DNA of 64,000 bases from Streptomyces abyssalis. Its GTDB lineage: Bacteria; Actinomycetota; Actinomycetes; Streptomycetales; Streptomycetaceae. The DNA is taken from NCBI RefSeq assembly GCF_001751365.1, contig NZ_LJGT01000040.1, positions 725,696-789,695 on the forward strand, written 5' to 3'. This document shows positions 50,808-60,502 of this stretch, piece after piece. The first letter of the stretch is position 1. Every line of letters starts with the position of its first letter. The position numbers and the translations under genes are program-made. The notes below the pieces were generated by a model. The model did not search any database, was not told the origin of the DNA, and saw only the letters and a program-made list of their open reading frames with translations.

Positions 50808-51000
50808 ATTTTGCGTGAAAAGCTGCGACGGCCCTGCGCCCCGGTCCACGTCCCTGACGCAGCGACCACCCCGCGTCTGCGGGTGAGGGGGGCCTCCGGC
50901 ACGAAGTCAGCGCCGGACGCATCGTGTACGAGCGGGCGGCCGTCGGGCCGGCACCGGACTGGGGACCGGGCCGGCACCCGGACTGAGACCCGCGAGGAGC

Positions 51001-51423
51001 GGCGGACGAGTCGGCCTGTACGCCGGGTTCTGTCTCCCCGTAGCCTCGCGGCGCCGGGGGAGGCGGCCATCCATCTGGGACCGGCGTTGCCGCCGGCCTC
51101 GTGCGGTCCACCCGCGGACTCGGGCGGGCAGCCCTCGCACGTCCGCGCAGAGCCGTCTTCCGACGGCTCCTCTTGACCTTGCTCCGGATGGGGTTTGCCG
51201 AGCCGCCCAGGTCGCCCTGGGCGCTGGTGGTCTCTTACACCGCCGTTTCACCCTTACCGGGCCCGTGCCGCTGTGCGGCCGTACGGCCCGGCGGTCTGTT
51301 TTCTGTGGCACTTTCCCGCGGGTCACCCCGGGTGGGCGTTACCCACCATCCTGCCCTGTGGAGCCCGGACGTTCCTCGACGGAACCGAAGCTCCGACGCG
51401 GCCGCCCGGCCGGCTCGTCCGCC
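51001..51423 (-). ncRNA. rnpB: RNase P RNA (bacterial type A)
   Basis: On the minus strand, GAGGAACGTCCGGGCTCCAC (close to the universal GAGGAAAGTCCGGGC), a CAGGGCAGGATGGTGGGTAA segment, GGGAAAGTGCCACAGAAAAC, AAGGGTGAAACGGCGG and the terminal ACAGAACCCGGCGTACAGGC appear in the correct order. P1 pairs GGCGGACGAGCCGGCC (51423-51408) with GGCCGACTCGTCCGCC (51016-51001). Catalytic RNA that trims the 5' end of pre-tRNA. Ends are inferred from P1 and may differ by a few nt. Confidence 0.95.
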
Positions 51424-51432
51424 GTACCGCCC

Positions 51433-51438
51433 ATGATA
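51433..51438 (-). promoter_or_regulatory. -10 element of rnpB
   Basis: TATCAT on the minus strand, about 10 nt upstream of the inferred rnpB 5' end. It lies in the 9 bp space after the neighbouring oxidase gene's 3' end; no clear -35 is seen. Confidence 0.45.
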
Positions 51439-51446
51439 GCCGCGGA

Positions 51447-52703
51447 TCACACCCCGCTCTGCAGCGAGCCCGGCGACAGATCGGCCGGCGTGCGGTGCCC
51501 CGAGAGCCCCAGCGTGAGGTCCAGATCGGCCAGCAGGCTGCGCAGCACGTGCCGCACTCCGTCCTCGCCGCCGTGCGCCAGCCCGTAGGCGTACGGGCGT
51601 CCGACGAGCACGGCACGTGCACCGAGGGCGAGGGCCTTGAGGACGTCGGAGCCGGTGCGGACGCCCGAGTCGAAGAGGACCTCGACGCGGTCGCCGACGG
51701 CCTCGACGACCTGGGGGAGCGCGTCGAGGGACGCGATCGCGCCGTCGACCTGGCGTCCGCCGTGGTTGGAGACGACGACGCCGTCCATGCCGGCGTCGGC
51801 GGCCCTGCGGGCGTCGTCCGGGTGGAGGACGCCCTTCAGCACGATCGGGCCGTCCCAGTGCTGCCGCAGGAAGGGCAGTTGGTCCCAGGAGTGGTCGGTG
51901 CCGGTGAACATCGGCACCCAGCGCAGCACCGCCGGGATCAGATCGTCCTCCGGCGACTTGTCGAGCCCGGCGCGGAAAGCCGGGTCGGAGAAGGGGATCG
52001 CGGTGCCTATGCCGCGGATGAAGGGCAGATAGGACTGGTCCAGGTCCTGCGGGCGCCAGGCGAGGGTCCAGGTGTCGAGGGTGACGACGAGAGTGGTGAA
52101 CCCGGCCTTGCGGGCGCGGTCCAGGATGCTGACGCACACGTCGTCGTCGTTGGGCCAGTACAGCTGGAACCAGCGCGGGTTGTCCGGCCCGTGGGCCTCC
52201 GCGACCTGCTCGATGGTGTGCGAGGAGGCGGTGGAGAGCACCATCGGGACTCCGACGGAGGCGGCGGCGCGGGCCGTCGCGAGTTCGCCGTCGGGGTGGA
52301 TGATCGACTGGACGCCGACGGGGGCGAGCAGCACCGGCGCGGGCATACGGGTGCCCAGCACTGTCGTGCTCAGGTCGCGCGCCGCCGGGCCGCGCAGCAT
52401 GCGCGGGACGAGGCGGTGCCGCTCGAAGGCCTCGCGGTTGGCGCGGTGCGTGGCGCCCGAGCCCGCCGCCCCGGCGAGATAGCCGAAGGCCCCGGGGTCG
52501 AGGTGTTCGCGTGCGGACGACCCGAGGAGGGTGAGGTCGGTGGTGAAGGGCGGCAGGCTGCCGTCGAGGCCGTTCAGATAGATGTCGTTCTGGTAATTGG
52601 CGAAGCCCGGGGCTGGCGGCGCCTCGGCGTTCGCCCCGTTCGCCTCACCGCCCTCGCCGGTCTCGGCCGCATCGGTCCCGGACACCCCGGACGCCTCACT
52701 CAT
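51447..52703 (-). CDS. FMN-dependent alpha-hydroxy-acid oxidase, lactate 2-monooxygenase-like
   Basis: 418 aa from ATG 52703. Glycolate-oxidase fold: FANYQNDIYLNGLDG, MLRGPAARDLSTTVLGTRMP, VPMVLSTASSHTIEQVA, IVLKGVLHPDDARRAADAG, VVSNHGGRQVDGAI (catalytic His in SNHGGRQ), then LFDSGVRTGSDVLKALALGA. The extended N-terminus and overall length match lactate 2-monooxygenase, which converts lactate to acetate and CO2 with O2. It ends only 24 bp before the rnpB 5' end. Confidence 0.85.
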   Translation of the reverse strand: MSEASGVSGTDAAETGEGGEANGANAEAPPAPGFANYQNDIYLNGLDGSLPPFTTDLTLLGSSAREHLDPGAFGYLAGAAGSGATHRANREAFERHRLVPRMLRGPAARDLSTTVLGTRMPAPVLLAPVGVQSIIHPDGELATARAAASVGVPMVLSTASSHTIEQVAEAHGPDNPRWFQLYWPNDDDVCVSILDRARKAGFTTLVVTLDTWTLAWRPQDLDQSYLPFIRGIGTAIPFSDPAFRAGLDKSPEDDLIPAVLRWVPMFTGTDHSWDQLPFLRQHWDGPIVLKGVLHPDDARRAADAGMDGVVVSNHGGRQVDGAIASLDALPQVVEAVGDRVEVLFDSGVRTGSDVLKALALGARAVLVGRPYAYGLAHGGEDGVRHVLRSLLADLDLTLGLSGHRTPADLSPGSLQSGV

Positions 52704-52831
52704 CGCCTCGCACCCTTCTTTCTCCTGGGCCCATGAGTCTGCGCTGCGCAGGGCGCCCACGGCTACCCTCCGTCGGCAGCCCGGCCGTACTCCCCGGCCT
52801 TGCTTCCCGGCCAGACCTCCCGGCCGGCGCG

Positions 52832-53605
52832 TCAGCCCCGTCCGATGTACGGCATGGCCGTCGCCATCACCGTCGCGAACTGCACGTTCGCCTCCAGCGG
52901 CAGCTCGGCCATGTGCAGCACCGTGCGGGCGACGTCCGCCGCGTCCATCACGGGCTCCGCCTTCGTCGTGCCGTCCGCCTGCGGCACGCCCGTCTGCATC
53001 CGCGCCGTCATCTCGGTGGCGGCGTTGCCGATGTCGATCTGGCCGCAGGCGATGCCGTACGGACGGCCGTCCAGGGAAAGGGACTTGGTCAGGCCCGTCA
53101 CCGCGTGCTTGGTCGCCGTGTATGCGACCGAGCCCGGCCGCGGCACCTGGGCGGAGACCGAGCCGTTGTTGATGATCCTGCCGCCCTGCGGCCGCTGATC
53201 CTTCATCAGCCGGAACGCGGCCTGAGCGCACAGGAAGGCGCCCGTCAGATTGACGTCGACGACGCCGCGCCACTCCGCCGCCGGCAGGTCCTCCAGCGGC
53301 ACGGCCGGACCGAACGTCCCGGCGTTGTTGAACAGCAGGCCGAGGCTGCCCCGGCTCTCACGCACGGATGCGAACAGGGCGCCGACGGCATCCGGATCGG
53401 TGACGTCCGTGGGAACGACGGCCACCTCCGCCGCCCGAGGCGTCGCCGCGATCAGACGCGCCGTCTCCTCCAGCTGCGCCGCCCGCCGCCCCGCCAGCGT
53501 CAACCGCCATCCCGCCGCCGCCAGTTCCACCGCGACGGCCCGTCCGATGCCGGATCCGGCGCCGGTCACGACGGCCGTCCGCGCTCCCTCGCCCTGTGTC
53601 GTCAT
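52832..53605 (-). CDS. Short-chain dehydrogenase/reductase
   Basis: 257 aa. Classic NAD(P) motif VVTGAGSGIGRAVAVELAA, NNAGTFGPAVPLEDLP, INNGSVSAQVPRPGSVAYTATKHAV (catalytic Ser, Tyr and Lys), and a C-terminal region MDAADVARTVLHMAELPLEA. Substrate unknown. Divergent from the PhoD gene (131 bp) and 128 bp upstream of the oxidase gene in the same direction. Confidence 0.9.
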   Translation of the reverse strand: MTTQGEGARTAVVTGAGSGIGRAVAVELAAAGWRLTLAGRRAAQLEETARLIAATPRAAEVAVVPTDVTDPDAVGALFASVRESRGSLGLLFNNAGTFGPAVPLEDLPAAEWRGVVDVNLTGAFLCAQAAFRLMKDQRPQGGRIINNGSVSAQVPRPGSVAYTATKHAVTGLTKSLSLDGRPYGIACGQIDIGNAATEMTARMQTGVPQADGTTKAEPVMDAADVARTVLHMAELPLEANVQFATVMATAMPYIGRG

Positions 53606-53736
53606 CCGCGCAGAGTACGCCGCGTGCCGCCGAAAGAGCTCATGGCGACGGCAGCTGACGGACTGCCATCGAGTGGACACCCGGCGGTCGCGTGTCCGTC
53701 CGCTGGAGGACTCCCGCGGCCTGTGCAATCACGTGT

Positions 53737-55365
53737 ATGACGCAGCCTTCGAGCGCAGACAGCGAATACCGTGCGGCTGCACGGCGATTGTGCCGTCGCA
53801 GACTGCTGACCGGGACGGCCGCGACCGTGACGCTCGCCCTCGGTACGAACCTCCCCCGGCCCGCTCACGCCGCGGCGAAGCTCGACCCTGCCCGTATCGA
53901 CAAGGACCCCTTCACGCTCGGTGTGGCCTCCGGCGACCCGCTGCCCGACTCCGTGGTGCTGTGGACCCGGCTCGCTCCCGAGCCGTACGAGCCGGACGCC
54001 GGCCTCACTCGACGGCCCGTCACGGTCAGCTGGGAGCTGGCGAGCGACGAGCGCTTCACGCGCAAGGTCCGCAGCGGGAGCGTCACCGCGCACCCGGAGT
54101 TCCACCACGCGGTGCACGTCGTGCCCGAGGGCCTCAGCCCGCGGACGGCCTACTACTACCGGTTCCGTGCGGGCCGCTGGATGAGTCCCACAGGCCGCAC
54201 CCGTACGGCTCCCGCCGAAAGCGACGCGACCGGTTCGGTGCGTCTCGCCGCCGTCTCCTGCCAGGCGTATCACGACGGGTACTTCACCGCGCTGAAGCAC
54301 CTCGCCGCGGAGAAGGACCTCGACGCGGTGCTCCATCTGGGCGACTACCTCTACGAGTACGCGGTCGACGCACACGGAGGGGACCGCGCCGACCCCTCGC
54401 TCCAGCTCCCCGACTCCTTCAACAAGGAGACCGCGACGCTGGAGGACTACCGGCTCAGGTACGCCCTCTACCACAGCGACCCCGACCTCCAGGCGGCGCA
54501 CGCCGCCCACCCCTGGATCGTCACCTGGGACGACCACGAGGTGGAGAACAACTACGCGGACGAGACCCCGGACGGCTCACCGCCCGAAGCCTTCCTCGCC
54601 CGCCGTGCCGCCGCCTACCGCGCGTACTACGAGAACCTGCCGCTGCGTCCGCCCCAGCAGCCCTCGGGCTCCGACCTGCAGCTCTACCGCAGGCTGCACT
54701 TCGGCCGGCTCGCACAGCTGGACGTCCTCGACGGGCGCCAGCACCGTGACAACCAGGCGGCAGGCGACGGCTGGCAGATCCCCACCGAGGAGACGGACCG
54801 GCCGGAGCGGACGATGCTCGGCGCCGCACAGGAGCGCTGGCTCACGGACGGCTGGAAGAGCTCGCGCGCGGTGTGGAACCTGGTGCCGCAGCAGACCGTG
54901 CTCTCGCGCCGGCGGAACAGGACGACGGGCCCGTACCCGCTGTCCATGGACGCCTGGGACGGGTATCCGGCAGCCCGGCGGCGTTTCCTCGAAGCGGCGC
55001 GCACCGCCGGTGTGAAGAACCTCGCCGTGCTCACCGGGGACGTCCATGTGCACTACGCCATGGACATCAAGGAGGACTTCGACGACACCGGCTCACGGAC
55101 CGCCGGTGTGGAACTGGTCACCACCTCCGTCGCCAGCGGTGGCGACGGAGTCGCGAAGCCGGGAGACTGGCAGACCCTGATCGACGCCAACCCCCACATG
55201 AAGTTCTACGACGGGCGCCGCGGATACCTTCTCCTCACCCTCGACCAGCGCCAACTCCGCGCGGACTACCGGACGGTGGATGTGGTCACCCGGCCGGGGG
55301 CCCCGGTCTCGACGGCCGCGTCGTACGTCTCCAAGGCCGGTGATCCGGGCCTGGAACCGCTCTGA
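53737..55365 (+). CDS. phoD: Alkaline phosphatase D (PhoD) family, Tat-exported
   Basis: 542 aa. ATG 53737 begins a Tat signal (CRRRLLTGTAATVTLALG, cut after AHA). Catalytic metal motifs: LAAVSCQAYHDGYF, LHLGDYLYEYA, TWDDHEVENNY, and TGDVHVHY with later GVELVTTSVAS. PhoD enzymes use Fe/Ca and hydrolyse phosphate mono- and diesters outside the cell. The upstream 130 bp should hold a PhoP-controlled promoter, but I do not see a clear PHO box. Confidence 0.9.
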   Translation: MTQPSSADSEYRAAARRLCRRRLLTGTAATVTLALGTNLPRPAHAAAKLDPARIDKDPFTLGVASGDPLPDSVVLWTRLAPEPYEPDAGLTRRPVTVSWELASDERFTRKVRSGSVTAHPEFHHAVHVVPEGLSPRTAYYYRFRAGRWMSPTGRTRTAPAESDATGSVRLAAVSCQAYHDGYFTALKHLAAEKDLDAVLHLGDYLYEYAVDAHGGDRADPSLQLPDSFNKETATLEDYRLRYALYHSDPDLQAAHAAHPWIVTWDDHEVENNYADETPDGSPPEAFLARRAAAYRAYYENLPLRPPQQPSGSDLQLYRRLHFGRLAQLDVLDGRQHRDNQAAGDGWQIPTEETDRPERTMLGAAQERWLTDGWKSSRAVWNLVPQQTVLSRRRNRTTGPYPLSMDAWDGYPAARRRFLEAARTAGVKNLAVLTGDVHVHYAMDIKEDFDDTGSRTAGVELVTTSVASGGDGVAKPGDWQTLIDANPHMKFYDGRRGYLLLTLDQRQLRADYRTVDVVTRPGAPVSTAASYVSKAGDPGLEPL

Positions 55366-55488
55366 GAGCCGCATGAATCAGCTGCGCAAAAGCCCGTGCG
55401 CGGGCGGCCGCAGGAGAAAACCGGTTGGGCCGGGGACGGAAATGTCTGGGAGAATGTGCCTGTCAGCAACAATCTCCTGGAGAGGTGC

Positions 55489-56943
55489 ATGTCCGACCCC
55501 GGCCCTGCCCGAACGGCCGCCGCCACGGCGCCCGTCGGCGATCCCGTCGCCACCCCCGACTCCCACCAGGGCCCCGGCTCAGGACACCGCTCCGTCACGG
55601 AGCACGACTCCGTGACGAGGCCGGCCGCCGCCTCCGGGTCCGCCGCTTCCGGGTCCGGACATGGAGCCGGCCCCGCCGCCGTCCCCGGACCGGGGCCCGC
55701 CTCCGGCCCGGCAGACACCGCCGCGCCGCAGCTCGGCCGGCTCCAGCGCGCGGGCCTGCTCGTCACCCTCATCCTCGGCAGCCTCACCGCCCTGCCCGCG
55801 CTGTCGATGGACATGTACCTCCCGGCGCTGCCCGCCGTCAGCGGCACGCTGCACACCCCCGCCGCGACCGCCCAGCTCACGCTCACCGGCTGCCTGCTGG
55901 GGCTCGCCGTGGGCCAGCTCGTGGTCGGGCCGATGAGCGACCAGTTCGGACGCCGCCGTCCGCTGCTCATAGGCATGGCCGGATACGTCGTCGCCGGGGC
56001 GGCCTGTGCGCTCGCTCCGAGCATCGAGACGCTGATCGTCTTCCGTCTGGTGCAGGGCCTCACCGGTGCCGCCGGCATCGTCATAGCCCGCGCGGTCGTC
56101 CGCGATCTCTACGACGGGCTCGCCATGGCCCGCTTCTTCTCCACCCTGATGCTCATAGGCGGCCTCGCGCCCATCCTCGCCCCCGTGCTCGGCGGACAGA
56201 TACTCCGCTTCACCGACTGGCGGGGCGTCTTCCTGATCCTCACCGGCATGGGCCTGGTTCTCACCGTCGTCGTGGCCCGCTGGCTGCCGGAGACCCTGGC
56301 GCCGAGCATGCGGCACAGCGGCGGCGTCCCGGACGCGCTGCGCACGATGCGCGGCCTCTTCGCCGACCGCGCCTTCACCGGCTATCTGCTGGCGGGCAGC
56401 CTCACCTTCGCGGCGCTCTTCGCGTACGTCTCCGCCTCTCCCTTCGTGGTCCAGGAGATCTACGGCGCGAGCCCGCAGACCTTCAGCCTCCTCTTCATGA
56501 TCAACTCCATCGGTCTGGTCGCCGCCGGTCAGGTCAACGGGAAGCTGCTCGTCGGCCGGGTCCCGCTGGACCGCGTACTCGCCTTCGGGCTCTGCATGAC
56601 CGGTGCTGCCTCGGTCGCGCTGCTGCTGATGACGAGCGGCGTCTTCGGCCACGCCGGGCTGGTTCCCGTCGCCGCCGCCCTGTGCGTACTGATGACCGGC
56701 ATGGGCTTCGTGATGCCGAACGCCAACTCCCAGGGCCTGATGCGCGCCCCGCACGCCGCCGGTTCGGCCTCCGCGCTGCTGGGGACCGCCCAGTTCCTGA
56801 TCGGGGCGATCGCCTCCCCGCTCGTCGGTGTCGCGGGCGAGCGCACCGCCGTGCCCATGGCTCTGGTGCAGGTGAGCGCACTGTCCCTCGCAGCGGTCTC
56901 CTTCGTGTGGCTGTGCCGTCCGCGGCGGAAGGCCCGCAGCTGA
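55489..56943 (+). CDS. Multidrug-resistance MFS transporter, Bcr/CflA family
   Basis: 484 aa from ATG 55489 (GGAGAGG upstream). A disordered Gly/Pro/Ala N-terminus of about 80 residues precedes twelve helices. Bcr/CflA signatures: SMDMYLPALPAVSGTLHTP, GPMSDQFGRRRPLLIG, LIVFRLVQGLTGAAGIVIARAV and DWRGVFLILTGMG. Proton antiporter for amphenicol-, bicyclomycin- or other drug-like substrates. No linked regulator. Confidence 0.9.
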   Translation: MSDPGPARTAAATAPVGDPVATPDSHQGPGSGHRSVTEHDSVTRPAAASGSAASGSGHGAGPAAVPGPGPASGPADTAAPQLGRLQRAGLLVTLILGSLTALPALSMDMYLPALPAVSGTLHTPAATAQLTLTGCLLGLAVGQLVVGPMSDQFGRRRPLLIGMAGYVVAGAACALAPSIETLIVFRLVQGLTGAAGIVIARAVVRDLYDGLAMARFFSTLMLIGGLAPILAPVLGGQILRFTDWRGVFLILTGMGLVLTVVVARWLPETLAPSMRHSGGVPDALRTMRGLFADRAFTGYLLAGSLTFAALFAYVSASPFVVQEIYGASPQTFSLLFMINSIGLVAAGQVNGKLLVGRVPLDRVLAFGLCMTGAASVALLLMTSGVFGHAGLVPVAAALCVLMTGMGFVMPNANSQGLMRAPHAAGSASALLGTAQFLIGAIASPLVGVAGERTAVPMALVQVSALSLAAVSFVWLCRPRRKARS

Positions 56944-57022
56944 CGCACGCCGCGTGCCGTCCGCTTCGCAGGGCTGCGCCCTGGCCGGTCCGCGCCGCAC
57001 ATCGGGGTCTTTCTAGACTGCC

Positions 57023-58105
57023 GTGGTGATCGAGGAAGAACTGCGCCGCGCTCTCGCCGCGCTCGTCGACGGGCTGGCACCGCGTGCGGCGGCCGGCGCC
57101 GTGGAGCGGTTGATGACCGGCTACCGGGGAGCCGGCGAGGCCGCCGCCCCCGTGCTCCGCGACCGTGCGGACGTCGTGGCCTATGCCGCGTACCGGATGC
57201 CCGCCACCTTCGCCGCGGTCGCCTCGGCGCTGGAGGCCTTCGCCGTGCGGGCGGCCGACTGGCGGCCCGGCAGCCACCTGGACGTCGGCGGCGGTACGGG
57301 CGCCGCCGTGTGGGCCGCCGCGGAGGTCTGGGACGGTACGGCGACCGCAGGCCCGGAGGGCGGAGCCCGCCGCACCACCGTGCTCGACCGGTCCGGCCCG
57401 GCCCTCGCCCTGGGACGTGAACTCGCGGGCGCCTCCGCCGCGGACGCGGTGCGCACGGCCGAGTGGCGGCACCGTTCGCTGACCGGGCAGGACGCCGGAG
57501 GCGAGCGGAGCGAGGGCGGGCCCGGTGACGCAGGGCTGCCCACCGCCGACCTCGTCACCGTCTCGTACGTACTCGGCGAACTGCCCGAACGTGACCGGCT
57601 CGCAGTGGTCGACGCGGCGGCCCGCGCCGGACAGGCGGTGGTGGTCACCGAGCCCGGGACGCCCGGCGGCTACGCCCGGATCATCGCCGCACGCGACCAG
57701 TTGGCCGCTGCCGGGCTGCGCGTCCTCGCGCCCTGCCCGCACAGCGCGCCGTGCCCGATGGTTCCCGGCGAGGACTGGTGCCACTTCGCCGCGCGGGTCA
57801 ACCGCTCCTCACTGCACCGGCAGGTCAAGGGCGGTTCACTCCCGTACGAGGACGAGAAGTTCAGCTACGTCGCGGCCGCCCGCCCGGGCGTCACCGGCGA
57901 CCCGGCCGACGGCCGCATCGTGCGGCGCCCGCAGAAGCGCAAGGGGCAGGTGCTGCTGGAGCTGTGCACCGCCGACTCCGGACTGCGCCCGGCGACGGTC
58001 ACCAAGCGGCACGGCACCGACTACCGGCGGGCCCGCGACGCGAAGTGGGGCGACGCCTGGCCGCCGGCGCCGGACGGCGGCACCGGCGGCGGCGCGGAGA
58101 GCTGA
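57023..58105 (+). CDS. Rsm22/mS22-like methyltransferase-fold protein with Cys cluster
   Basis: 360 aa. N-terminal SAM-like motif (SHLDVGGGTGAAVWAAAEVW) and ADLVTVSYVLGELPERDRL match small-subunit Rsm22 proteins. The C-terminal half has CPHSAPCPM and DWCHFAARVNRS, cysteines expected to hold a zinc or Fe-S centre, and a basic RRPQKRKGQ. Likely associates with the ribosomal small subunit or its assembly. Two GTG codons (57023, 57026) are possible starts. Confidence 0.82.
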   Translation: MVIEEELRRALAALVDGLAPRAAAGAVERLMTGYRGAGEAAAPVLRDRADVVAYAAYRMPATFAAVASALEAFAVRAADWRPGSHLDVGGGTGAAVWAAAEVWDGTATAGPEGGARRTTVLDRSGPALALGRELAGASAADAVRTAEWRHRSLTGQDAGGERSEGGPGDAGLPTADLVTVSYVLGELPERDRLAVVDAAARAGQAVVVTEPGTPGGYARIIAARDQLAAAGLRVLAPCPHSAPCPMVPGEDWCHFAARVNRSSLHRQVKGGSLPYEDEKFSYVAAARPGVTGDPADGRIVRRPQKRKGQVLLELCTADSGLRPATVTKRHGTDYRRARDAKWGDAWPPAPDGGTGGGAES

Positions 58106-58157
58106 CCCCGGGGCGGTGGACTGCCCCGTGGCGGAGGGCTGACCCCGGGGCGGTGGG
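58100..58157. repeat. Direct repeat downstream of the Rsm22-like gene
   Basis: GCTGACCCCGGGGCGGTGG occurs twice, about 39 bp apart; the first copy covers the stop codon. Probably slippage or a terminator-like structure; no gene is supported between 58106 and 58411. Confidence 0.4.
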
Positions 58158-58411
58158 CACTCTCCTGCTGACGGCGGGCCCGGCCTTCTCGCCGAGCGCG
58201 CAGCCATGCATCGGGACGCCCGCCCTTGTCCCTGTCCGCGGGCGTCGGTCGGCCCGGCGGGAGCCGCCGCCGGTCGCGGTGAGGGCGGCCGGCGGGGCTC
58301 CCTTCTCCCGGGCAAGGCGGCGGGGGGATCCGGTTCCGGAAGGAACCGCCGCGGGCGGCTCCCGGGCCGGCAGGCCCGTGGAGACCGCACGCCTGCCGCC
58401 GCCCGACTGCG

Positions 58412-59260
58412 TCAGGCGGCCGGACGCAGTTCGGCCGTCACGCACTTCACGCTGCCGCCGCCTTTCAGCAGCTCCGTCAGGTCCACGGGCACGGGTTCGT
58501 AGCCCCGCTGCCGCAGCGGTTCGAGCAGGCCCACGGCCGCCTGCGGCAGCATCACGTGACGGCCGTCGCTGACGGCGTTCAGACCGAGGGCCTCGGCGTC
58601 CGGCCCGGAAGCGACGACCGCGTCCGGGAAGAGCCGCTCCAGCACGGCACGGCTGCCCTTGGAGAACGCGGGCGGGTAGTACATGACTTCGTCACCGCCC
58701 AGCACGCACAGCGCCGTGTCCAGGTGGTAGTAGCGCGGGTCGACCAGGTCGAGACCGATCACGGGACGCCCGAAGAACTCCTGCACCTCGCCGTGCGAGA
58801 GCGGACTGCTGCGGAAGCCCCGCCCGGCCAGCAGCCAGGTGTCGGTCACGGCGAAGTCGCCCTCGCCCTCGTTGATGTGCTCCGGCTCGTGCACGTCCGT
58901 GAAGCCGTTGGACCGGTACCAGGACAGATGCGCCGCTGCCTCTCCCGCGCGCTCGCGGTGGGCGAAGCGTGCGCCCAGCACGCGGCCGTCGACGACGGTC
59001 GCGCCGTTGGCCGCGTACACCATGTCGGGCAGCCCCGGGACCGGTTCGAGCTCCTCGACGGTGTGGCCGAGTGAGCGGTAGCGGTCCCGCAGCTCCTCCC
59101 ACTGGGCGAGCGCCAGCGGGATGTCCACGGGCTTGCCGGGATCCATCCAGGGGTTGATGGAGTACGTCACGCGGAAGTGTGCCGGTGGGCACATCAGGAA
59201 ACGGCGGGGGGTGTAGCCGGGTCCGTACAACGAAGGCTCCTTCACGGGGTCGACGCGCAC
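58412..59260 (-). CDS. Dimethylarginine dimethylaminohydrolase-like amidinotransferase-fold hydrolase
   Basis: 282 aa, GTG 59260. Start of the fold is YTPRRFLMCPPAHFRVTY; further motifs LPDMVYAANGATVV, GEGDFAVTDTWLL, YYHLDTALCVLGGDEV (catalytic His) and the C-terminal GGGSVKCVTAEL with catalytic Cys. This matches dimethylargininases/arginine deiminase-type enzymes. It could degrade methylarginines or related guanidines. Monocistronic. Confidence 0.85.
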   Translation of the reverse strand: MRVDPVKEPSLYGPGYTPRRFLMCPPAHFRVTYSINPWMDPGKPVDIPLALAQWEELRDRYRSLGHTVEELEPVPGLPDMVYAANGATVVDGRVLGARFAHRERAGEAAAHLSWYRSNGFTDVHEPEHINEGEGDFAVTDTWLLAGRGFRSSPLSHGEVQEFFGRPVIGLDLVDPRYYHLDTALCVLGGDEVMYYPPAFSKGSRAVLERLFPDAVVASGPDAEALGLNAVSDGRHVMLPQAAVGLLEPLRQRGYEPVPVDLTELLKGGGSVKCVTAELRPAA

Positions 59261-59323
59261 TGTGCTGCGCCCATGGTGCGCTGCGCGGGGGGCTCTTCGC
59301 CGCGATGTGATCGGAATGTTCGC

Positions 59324-60265
59324 TCACCGGTCACCGCCCCCGTCCGGCCCGCCCGCCTTGTCCCCCTCTGCGCGCCGCCGGTCGTCCCCCTCACCGGCCG
59401 GTTTCGCCGCCCGCGGAGGCGTACGGGCCATCAGCCGCGGCGCGTCCGTCAGCACCCCGTCGCACCCCAGCCGCAGCACCCGGTCGCGGGCGGCCGGCCT
59501 GTTGACCGTGTGCGACCACACGCGCGGAATGCCCGACCGCACCGCCCTGCGGATGTCCGCGTCGCGTGCGCGGTGGTCGACGCTGAGCATGTCGACCGTG
59601 CCCCGCCAGCGCTCCGGACGGTCCGTACGGGCCTGCCTCACCGACCGCCACACCGAGGTCAGCAGCCCCATCCGGTGTGCCTTCGCCGCCTGCGGCAGCT
59701 TGTTGGACTGCACGTACACCGAGCCGGTCAGACCCCGTTCGCGGATCATTCCCGCCAGCCGCTTCAGTCCGCCGTCCTTGACCTCGACGTTCAGCACGAT
59801 GCGTCCCCCGAAGCGGGCGAGCACCGCTTCTGCCGTCGGCGGGTGCTCTGGGGGCCAGGCGCCCGGCAGTCCGCCGGCGGGCCGCAGCCGTACGCGCCGC
59901 CACTGGCGCAGCGTCAGTCCGGACACCGGGCCCGTGTGATCCGTGGTGCGGTTCAGGGTGCGGTCGTGCATCGCGACGAGCGTTCCGTCGCGCAGTGTCC
60001 GTACGTCCACGTCGAGTACGGCGGCCGACCGGCGCCGGTACGCGGACAGCAGCCCCGCCATGCTGTTCTCCGGCGCCTCCAGGGCGCCGCCGCGGTGCGC
60101 GGCGTAGACCGTGCCGGGGAGTCCGGAGGCGCGGGGTCCGTCGGGAGCCCGCATGCGCGCGGGCGCGGGGGCACAGCCCGGTACGAGCACCACGGGTGCG
60201 AGGACGAGCAGCGGAAGGAGGCATGCGTGGACGGCCCGTACGGCCCTGACCGTGATCATGACCAT
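59324..60265 (-). CDS. Glycerophosphodiester phosphodiesterase lipoprotein
   Basis: 313 aa from ATG 60265 (two other starts are possible). Lipobox VPGC shows an extracytoplasmic lipoprotein. The TIM-barrel motifs are AAHRGGALEAPENS, DVDVRTLRDGTLVAMHD and VLNVEVKDG, with DGVLTDAPRLM near the end. It releases glycerol 3-phosphate from glycerophosphodiesters. Sits upstream of the dimethylargininase in the same direction (63 bp). Confidence 0.88.
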   Translation of the reverse strand: MVMITVRAVRAVHACLLPLLVLAPVVLVPGCAPAPARMRAPDGPRASGLPGTVYAAHRGGALEAPENSMAGLLSAYRRRSAAVLDVDVRTLRDGTLVAMHDRTLNRTTDHTGPVSGLTLRQWRRVRLRPAGGLPGAWPPEHPPTAEAVLARFGGRIVLNVEVKDGGLKRLAGMIRERGLTGSVYVQSNKLPQAAKAHRMGLLTSVWRSVRQARTDRPERWRGTVDMLSVDHRARDADIRRAVRSGIPRVWSHTVNRPAARDRVLRLGCDGVLTDAPRLMARTPPRAAKPAGEGDDRRRAEGDKAGGPDGGGDR

Positions 60266-60502
60266 GAAGCTCAAGCTAAGCGCGCTCCGGCGAACGTGCC
60301 GCCCGGAGAGCCCGCCGTGCGGCAGACGGGTGTCCTGGCACTGAGCCGCCCCTGACCGGTACGGACCGCCCGGTGGCCGGATTCCGCCCCGGATGACGAC
60401 GGGTCAGCCGTGATCCCGGGATTCGGCCCGGAGCGTGCTCGGTGCTGCGTACCCTCGGAGATCCACGGTTGTCGTCGCGTGAGTTGCGGAGTGAGGCGAT
60501 AG

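Noticed and set aside
53605..53737. PHO box for phoD
   Set aside because: No 11-bp direct-repeat GTTCACC pattern is visible.
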